This document shows positions 58,647 through 64,000 of a stretch of DNA of 64,000 nucleotides, in pieces. Both the position numbers and the translations under genes were made by a program. The notes under the pieces are model-generated. The model was not told the DNA's origin. It worked only from the letters and a program-made list of their open reading frames with translations, and made no database searches. The stretch covers positions 1 to 64,000 of the forward strand of contig JACPFJ010000009.1 in assembly GCA_016182975.1 (NCBI GenBank), written 5' to 3'. The stretch's first letter is position 1. Each line of letters begins with the position of its first letter. The DNA comes from Deltaproteobacteria bacterium (GTDB lineage: Bacteria > Desulfobacterota > Desulfuromonadia > Geobacterales > Pseudopelobacteraceae).

Positions 58647-61600
58647 TTAATGTATTTTAAGCACCACAAGTGAAACATCGTCCTGCAAGGTCTCCATGCC
58701 GATAAAATCGGACACCGCCTGATAAAACGCATTCATGATGCCGTTGACCGGCAGATGATGCACGCTGTCGAGTATGGCGCAGATACGTTCGTTTCCGAAC
58801 ATCTCTCCTTCCGGGTTAGTGGCCTCGGTCAGCCCGTCCGTATAGAATAGCACCACGTCGCCCTTTAGCAACTCGACCCCCCGCTCCTCGAACACGACGG
58901 ACCTTTTCACGCCGATGATGAGCCCTTCCGCATCCAGCTCGATGCAAGAGAGTTCGTTGTTCCGCCTGATGACGGGGTGATTGTGCCCGGCATTGGCAAA
59001 AGAGAGCCGGCCGGTTGCCGAATTGTACCTCGCGTAGAACATGGTGATGAACAGCTCGGCGCGGGTCAGGTCTTCGTAGAGCTGGTTGTTGAGGGTCTGC
59101 AGGATGGTGCTGGCATTGAGGGCCGAATTGGCCTGGGCGCGCAAGAGGGTGCGCACCTCGGCCATGATCAGGGCGGCCCCGACGCTGTGACCGGATACAT
59201 CGGCAATCAGCAGGTCCACGACGTGCTCGTCGTACTGGAAGAAATCGTAGTAGTCTCCTCCCACGTGGGCGGCCGGGATGCAACGTCCCCCCATCTCGAC
59301 CCCGAGCAACTCCGGCGCGGTGTCCGGCAGAAGCGAGACCTGTATCTGCTGGGCGATCTCCATGTCCCGCATCATGCGGGCATGCAGTAATTGGGCCTGT
59401 ATCTTCTGGGAGCGCTCCCGCTCCTTGGCCTCGATCTCGCGGACAATGGTGACGGCCTGGGCAAGCTGTCCGGTCAGGCTGGAGAGCAGGCCGGTGAACT
59501 CCTCGGTGAAGAGCCCGGCGATGGACTTGGAAAAGACCGACATGATGCCGAGGGACTGTTCCCCTTCGCGAAGGATCGGGATGTGGGCGCAGGAGACGAT
59601 CCCCTCGGCAATGGTCCGTTCCAGCGAGACGGTGCCGGCGGCCAGCCTGGCGTCATTGACAAAATGGGCCTTGCGGTCCAAAAGCGCCATGTCGCAGTAG
59701 GGCCTGCTCTCCGTGAACCAGTGCTTCGGGTTGATCGGACGGCGATTGTTCCCCTGATAACTCCTGATCGTGAGGACGTCATCCTCGGCGCGCAGCTGGA
59801 TGATGGCGGCATCCAGCTTGAATTCCTTGAGCAGGAGGTTCAGCAGGTCATCCATGATGATCTGCAGATCGAGGGTACGGTTGATGATCTCGGACGCCTT
59901 CAGGCGGACGAAGAGCGCCTCGCGGCTTTGATCCAGGGAGGTCCTGACGTTGCTGAAGATATCGTAGACCGATTCCATCCGTGAGCCCATGTCGGAGAGG
60001 AAGCTGTCCACGATGGCCCCGGCCGCGGCAGCGCCGACCGAGCCGGCCAGGTTCTTTTCGGTGAAGCGTTTCAGGTTTGGCAGCTCGAACTCGGATACGT
60101 TGCCGCTGGCGTCGATCTCGCGGTCGCCGATATAGGCGAAGATCGCCCGGTGCGCCTCCGCCTCGCCGATGAACTTGGCCATCAGGTTGACGAACTGCGT
60201 GATGGTGACCGGCTTGGAGAGGCGCTTTGTCTCGGCGTGGCGGTAGCCCTGCTCCAGGTCGAACGTGCCGAAAAATTTGCGGAGTTGGTCATGTTCGCGC
60301 TCGTCCTGCCTGAGCAGGATCGAGCAGACGATGTAGCCGCCAATGTTGAAGAGCATGCTCCAGAACAGCGAGTGGCTCCAGAGGTCCATGCCGGTGAGGC
60401 CGAACAGCTCGGTCGGCCTGAGCAGACCGATGCCGAACGGTCCTGTCGACAGCAGGTCGGCGCTGATCCAGCCGGAGCGGCTGAAGGAGGGGAGCAGCAG
60501 CGTGTAGAACCAGGTCAGGAAGCCGAGCAGGATGCCGGTGATGGCGCCGGCCTTGTTGCCGCGCCGCCAGTAAAGCCCCCCCAGCATGGCCGGCAGGAAC
60601 TGCGCGGCCGCCGTGAAGGAGATCATCCCCGTGTTGACCAGCATGAATGATTCGCCCACGATGCGGTAATAAAAATAACCCATGAAGACCACCAGGAAGA
60701 TACCCAGCCGTTTGAGGTTGATCAGCAGGTACGGAAACCAGGCCTGGGGGGTGAAGCGGACGATGATCGGCATGAAGATGTGGTTGAGCAGCATGGTGGA
60801 GATCGCCACCGATTCCACCATCACCATGCCGGCGGCGGCCGAGAGCCCGCCAAGGAAGGCCAGCAAGGCAATGCCGTCGTGACCGGTGATCAGGGGGATA
60901 CTGATGACGAAGAAGTCGGCGCCGGTCTGGCTGCCGGTGGTGAGAATGCCCCCGATGGCGATCGGCATGACGAACAGGTTGATCAGAAACAGGTAGATAG
61001 GAAGGAGCCACATGGCCTTGGTGATGTGCCGCTCGTCCGAGTTTTCTATCACCATGACGTGGAACTGCCGCGGCAGCATCATGATCGCCCCCATGGACAT
61101 GAACAGCATGGTGAAGGTTGGGGTATTGCCCGGTTGATCAAGGGTGAACAGGCGGGTGAAAAGCTCTGGTCGCAGGGTGCGGAAGCGGGTGAATATATCT
61201 TCGAAACCGTCGAAGAGTTGGTAGGTCACGAACAGGCCGACCCCCAGCAGGCTCACCAGCTTGACTATCGATTCGAACGCCACGGCGGCAATCAGCCCCT
61301 CGTGGCGTTCCGACGAGACCAGCCTGCGGGCGCCGAACATGACGCCGAACAGGGACAGGATCAGCGCCAGCAGCAGACCGGTGGGCAGGGTCGTTTCCGT
61401 GCCGCCGTGCGGGATGGGGATTCCTTCGGCCCCATAGCCGCTGATCAGGTAAAAGCTGGTCGAGACCGCCTTAATCTGCACGGCGATATAGGGCATGATG
61501 CCGAGTACGGCGATGATGGTCACCAGCGCGCCCACCCAGATGGACTTGCCGTAGCGCAGGCTGATGAAGTCGGCTATGGAGGTGATGTTGTTCTCCCTGC

Positions 61601-61883
61601 TGATCCGGACGATGCGGCGCAGCAGGAAGAACCAGGAGAAGGCGGTCAGGGAAGGGCCGAGGTAGATCATCAGGAAGTCGAGGCCGATGGTGGCCGCCCT
61701 GCCGACACTGCCATAGAAGGTCCAGGTGGTGCAGTAGACCGCTATGGAGAGGGTATAGACATAGGGATTGGCGATGATGCTGCGGCCGGCATCCTTACGG
61801 CGGTGAGCGTACCAGGCGATCAGGAAGATCAGCAGGGTGTAGATGAGTGATATGAGTGCCGCTGGGATGAGGCCGTTTTTCAC
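58647..61883 (-). CDS. SLC5-type transporter domain fused to STAC-like linker, GAF-like region and SpoIIE/PP2C phosphatase
   Basis: About 13 TM symporter-like N-terminus (ITSIADFISLRYGKS; FMSMGAIMMLPRQFHVMVIEN); HVGGDYYDFFQYDEHVVDLLIADVSGHSVGAALIMAEVRTLLR; GDVVLFYTDGLTEA. Confidence 0.9.
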   Translation of the reverse strand: MKNGLIPAALISLIYTLLIFLIAWYAHRRKDAGRSIIANPYVYTLSIAVYCTTWTFYGSVGRAATIGLDFLMIYLGPSLTAFSWFFLLRRIVRISRENNITSIADFISLRYGKSIWVGALVTIIAVLGIMPYIAVQIKAVSTSFYLISGYGAEGIPIPHGGTETTLPTGLLLALILSLFGVMFGARRLVSSERHEGLIAAVAFESIVKLVSLLGVGLFVTYQLFDGFEDIFTRFRTLRPELFTRLFTLDQPGNTPTFTMLFMSMGAIMMLPRQFHVMVIENSDERHITKAMWLLPIYLFLINLFVMPIAIGGILTTGSQTGADFFVISIPLITGHDGIALLAFLGGLSAAAGMVMVESVAISTMLLNHIFMPIIVRFTPQAWFPYLLINLKRLGIFLVVFMGYFYYRIVGESFMLVNTGMISFTAAAQFLPAMLGGLYWRRGNKAGAITGILLGFLTWFYTLLLPSFSRSGWISADLLSTGPFGIGLLRPTELFGLTGMDLWSHSLFWSMLFNIGGYIVCSILLRQDEREHDQLRKFFGTFDLEQGYRHAETKRLSKPVTITQFVNLMAKFIGEAEAHRAIFAYIGDREIDASGNVSEFELPNLKRFTEKNLAGSVGAAAAGAIVDSFLSDMGSRMESVYDIFSNVRTSLDQSREALFVRLKASEIINRTLDLQIIMDDLLNLLLKEFKLDAAIIQLRAEDDVLTIRSYQGNNRRPINPKHWFTESRPYCDMALLDRKAHFVNDARLAAGTVSLERTIAEGIVSCAHIPILREGEQSLGIMSVFSKSIAGLFTEEFTGLLSSLTGQLAQAVTIVREIEAKERERSQKIQAQLLHARMMRDMEIAQQIQVSLLPDTAPELLGVEMGGRCIPAAHVGGDYYDFFQYDEHVVDLLIADVSGHSVGAALIMAEVRTLLRAQANSALNASTILQTLNNQLYEDLTRAELFITMFYARYNSATGRLSFANAGHNHPVIRRNNELSCIELDAEGLIIGVKRSVVFEERGVELLKGDVVLFYTDGLTEATNPEGEMFGNERICAILDSVHHLPVNGIMNAFYQAVSDFIGMETLQDDVSLVVLKIH

Positions 61884-62134
61884 TGCTGATGCGTCTCCTG
61901 ATTCTTGTCGTCGTTATGGCCTACGGCGAGGGTGAACAGGTAGATGACGAAGATGGAGACCGCCCAGCCTATGAAGAGGTAGAGAAACATGAGCGGGAAA
62001 CCGAAGATGGTGCTGGGTTTGTTGAATATGTGCATGAAGGGGAAGTTCATCATGATGATGCCCATGATGAAAAAGATGACCCATGATTCCGGCAATTGGA
62101 GCCGGTGCAGGAGGCGGCGCAGATGCTTCGGCAT
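61880..62134 (-). CDS. Small two-TM membrane protein coupled to the SLC5 gene
   Basis: MPKHLRRLLHRLQLPESWVIFFIMGIIMMNFPFMHIFNKPSTIFGFPLMFLYLFIGWAVSIFVIYLF; 4-bp overlap. Confidence 0.75.
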   Translation of the reverse strand: MPKHLRRLLHRLQLPESWVIFFIMGIIMMNFPFMHIFNKPSTIFGFPLMFLYLFIGWAVSIFVIYLFTLAVGHNDDKNQETHQQ

Positions 62135-62135
62135 G

Positions 62136-63695
62136 TCAGGAGAGCCTCCCGTAGATCTGGTTGGTGAGGGATGCGGGCGAACCGGCGGCAATAAGGGTGA
62201 TGAGCAACCCTTCTTCTTCGCCGGGGGGCTCGAACGCCTGCCGTTGTTGGTCCAGCAGTTCCACTCGTCCGTCGGACACCGAGCGCCCCGACGCGCTGCG
62301 CTCCGTCAGTCTGCGGCGATTCTCGGCGTCGCCGCAGGTCACACGCAGGATAACGAATGCCGCCGAGCAGCGCTCCGCCAGGGTGGCACAGCGGGAGCGG
62401 TCTGCCCGACGCATGAAACTGGCGTCGAGGAGCACGGAACGCCCCGAGGCGAGTTCCGCCTCTGCCAGACGGATCAGTTCGGCGTAGACGGCGTCGCTGG
62501 TCCGGCGGTCATAGAGCCCTGCGGCATAGGCCTCGGGGACCGGCGTACCCGGCTGGAGGCCGGCCAGGCGCTTGCGGACGGCATCGGAACTGAAACCGGC
62601 TATCCCCAACTCGAAGCAGAGCTGCTCGGCGAGCGTGCTCTTTCCGCACCCCATCACCCCGCAGGTGATGAAGAGGGTCGGACGCAGCCCGCGGCGCTCG
62701 ATGTAACCGCGCGCCAGCCTGAAGTATCTGGTGGCCCTCTCCGCGGCGCGCTCACGTTCATGCCGTTCAATGCCGTGGTCGTTCAGGCGGAAACTCTCCA
62801 CCTTACCCCGCACGACGGCGCGATAGATCTTGTAGAAATCGATCAGGGCGGTCATGCCGGAATCGCCGGATGCCGCCAGGTAGGCAGCGATCACCTCCCC
62901 GGCCAGGTCATGGCGTCCATGGTAATCCAGATCCATCAGCAGAAAGGCCACATCTGCCGCGGTATCGCAACAGCGAAAGCGTTCGTTGAACTCGATACAG
63001 TCGAAGATACACACCCTGTCTGCGAGCATGCAGATGTTCTCCAGGTGGATGTCGCCATCGCATTCGCGGATAAACCCTTCATCGACCCTGCGGCTGAAAA
63101 GCTCCGCGTTTTCCTCGGCGAACGAGGAGACCCACTCCCTGATCCGTTCGCGCTCCCCGGCGGGGAGGGTCGTGTCTTCGAAGGGGATCATCTGCTCCAG
63201 GTTTTCCAGCCAGTTGAACATGATCCGGTCAAGATGCCCGTATTCTGAGATGGCGGGAGAGGTGGGAGCGGCCTGGTGAAAAGCGGCTATGACACGGGCC
63301 ACCTCGCGCATGTCGGCGACCGATATCTCGTTGCTTTTCACCATGCGGTCCAGCATCCGCTCCGCAGGCATGCGTTTCATCCGGACGGCGAAGTCGATAA
63401 TCGGGCCGTCTCCGAAAAAGGCGGCGCCACCCGGGGTCTCGCGCAGTTCCACGACACCTTCGTAGATATCCGGGCAGAGCCGGCGGTTGAGCCTGACCTC
63501 CTCGTTGCAGTAAAAACGGCGGCGGTCGATGGTGGAAAAGTTGAGAAAGCCGAAATCGACCGCTTTTTTGACCTTGTAGGCGTGGCTGTCTGTCAGGAAT
63601 ATCCATGAGACATGGGTCTGCAGCATTTCCACGTAGTGCGTGGGCTCCGGATAAGCCTCTGGTTTCAATAACGATTTTAATATCGTCCGTATCAT
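62136..63695 (-). CDS. APH-like kinase domain fused to P-loop kinase (AAA_33-like) domain
   Basis: ECDGDIHLENICMLADRVCIFDCIEFNERFRCCDTAADVAFLLMDLDYHG; FITCGVMGCGKSTLAEQL. Confidence 0.85.
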   Translation of the reverse strand: MIRTILKSLLKPEAYPEPTHYVEMLQTHVSWIFLTDSHAYKVKKAVDFGFLNFSTIDRRRFYCNEEVRLNRRLCPDIYEGVVELRETPGGAAFFGDGPIIDFAVRMKRMPAERMLDRMVKSNEISVADMREVARVIAAFHQAAPTSPAISEYGHLDRIMFNWLENLEQMIPFEDTTLPAGERERIREWVSSFAEENAELFSRRVDEGFIRECDGDIHLENICMLADRVCIFDCIEFNERFRCCDTAADVAFLLMDLDYHGRHDLAGEVIAAYLAASGDSGMTALIDFYKIYRAVVRGKVESFRLNDHGIERHERERAAERATRYFRLARGYIERRGLRPTLFITCGVMGCGKSTLAEQLCFELGIAGFSSDAVRKRLAGLQPGTPVPEAYAAGLYDRRTSDAVYAELIRLAEAELASGRSVLLDASFMRRADRSRCATLAERCSAAFVILRVTCGDAENRRRLTERSASGRSVSDGRVELLDQQRQAFEPPGEEEGLLITLIAAGSPASLTNQIYGRLS

Positions 63696-63850
63696 GGCGG
63701 CGCCTCGTCCTACAATCGGAAGAGTAACACCAAACCAGCCCATCCGCAAGCTCTTGGGCATCGTGATAATCTTCGTGATAATCGTTTGACGCGGTACGTG
63801 TTTCATGGTAGCGTTTATTACATTTTTTCCATGAAACGGATTCTCTTGCG

Positions 63851-64000
63851 ATGCCATTATTTCTGCTGGTACTTCTCTGCGCCACGATGCTCTCCTCCTG
63901 TGCCACCACCGACGGGGCCGTCACCTCCGAGGCCGTGTCGGCCCCCGCTGTCCACGACAACCGTGCCCGCGCCCTGTATCTGTACTCCCGCGCCCGTCTG
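63851..64000 (+). CDS. N-terminus of a putative lipoprotein, truncated by window edge
   Basis: MPLFLLVLLCATMLSSCATTDGAVTSEAV; lipobox-like SSC. Confidence 0.6.
   Translation, partial: MPLFLLVLLCATMLSSCATTDGAVTSEAVSAPAVHDNRARALYLYSRARL

Overview
GC-rich bacterial chromosome segment that looks like Geobacter/Desulfuromonadales (gene content and order; not verified by search). From left to right it carries: a DUF2442 gene; the translation/RNA operon rimP-nusA-ylxR/L7Ae-infB-rbfA-DHH phosphoesterase-truB-rpsO-pnp; Tim44-like and degenerate GGDEF proteins; tgt; the succinate dehydrogenase/fumarate reductase operon; an ABC/LolA-like/outer-membrane barrel module; a stand-alone Cas6-like RAMP protein; LolB-like and TSUP proteins; modABC; a radical SAM protein; a DUF255 thioredoxin-domain protein with a cupredoxin; a macro-domain-like protein; a rep/pcrA helicase; rmuC; ppk1; a DUF4143 ATPase; a ~16 kb MSHA-type pilus operon with adhesin-like pseudopilins; and a partner-switching module whose phosphatase is fused to an SLC5-type transporter domain. 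The observations most worth checking are: (1) an in-frame TAG inside the GTPase domain of infB, and no canonical start codon covering the NusA N-terminus; (2) a family of intergenic elements whose inverted arms are tandem 7-, 8- or 9-mers of unrelated sequence; (3) the SLC5-PP2C/STAS/RsbW-like module; (4) an orphan Cas6-like protein with no CRISPR array in the window; (5) a pilus operon interrupted by an orphan nucleotidyltransferase and a truncated lytic transglycosylase. No rRNA, tRNA, CRISPR array, prophage or intact IS element was recognised. All family names come from reading motifs by eye.
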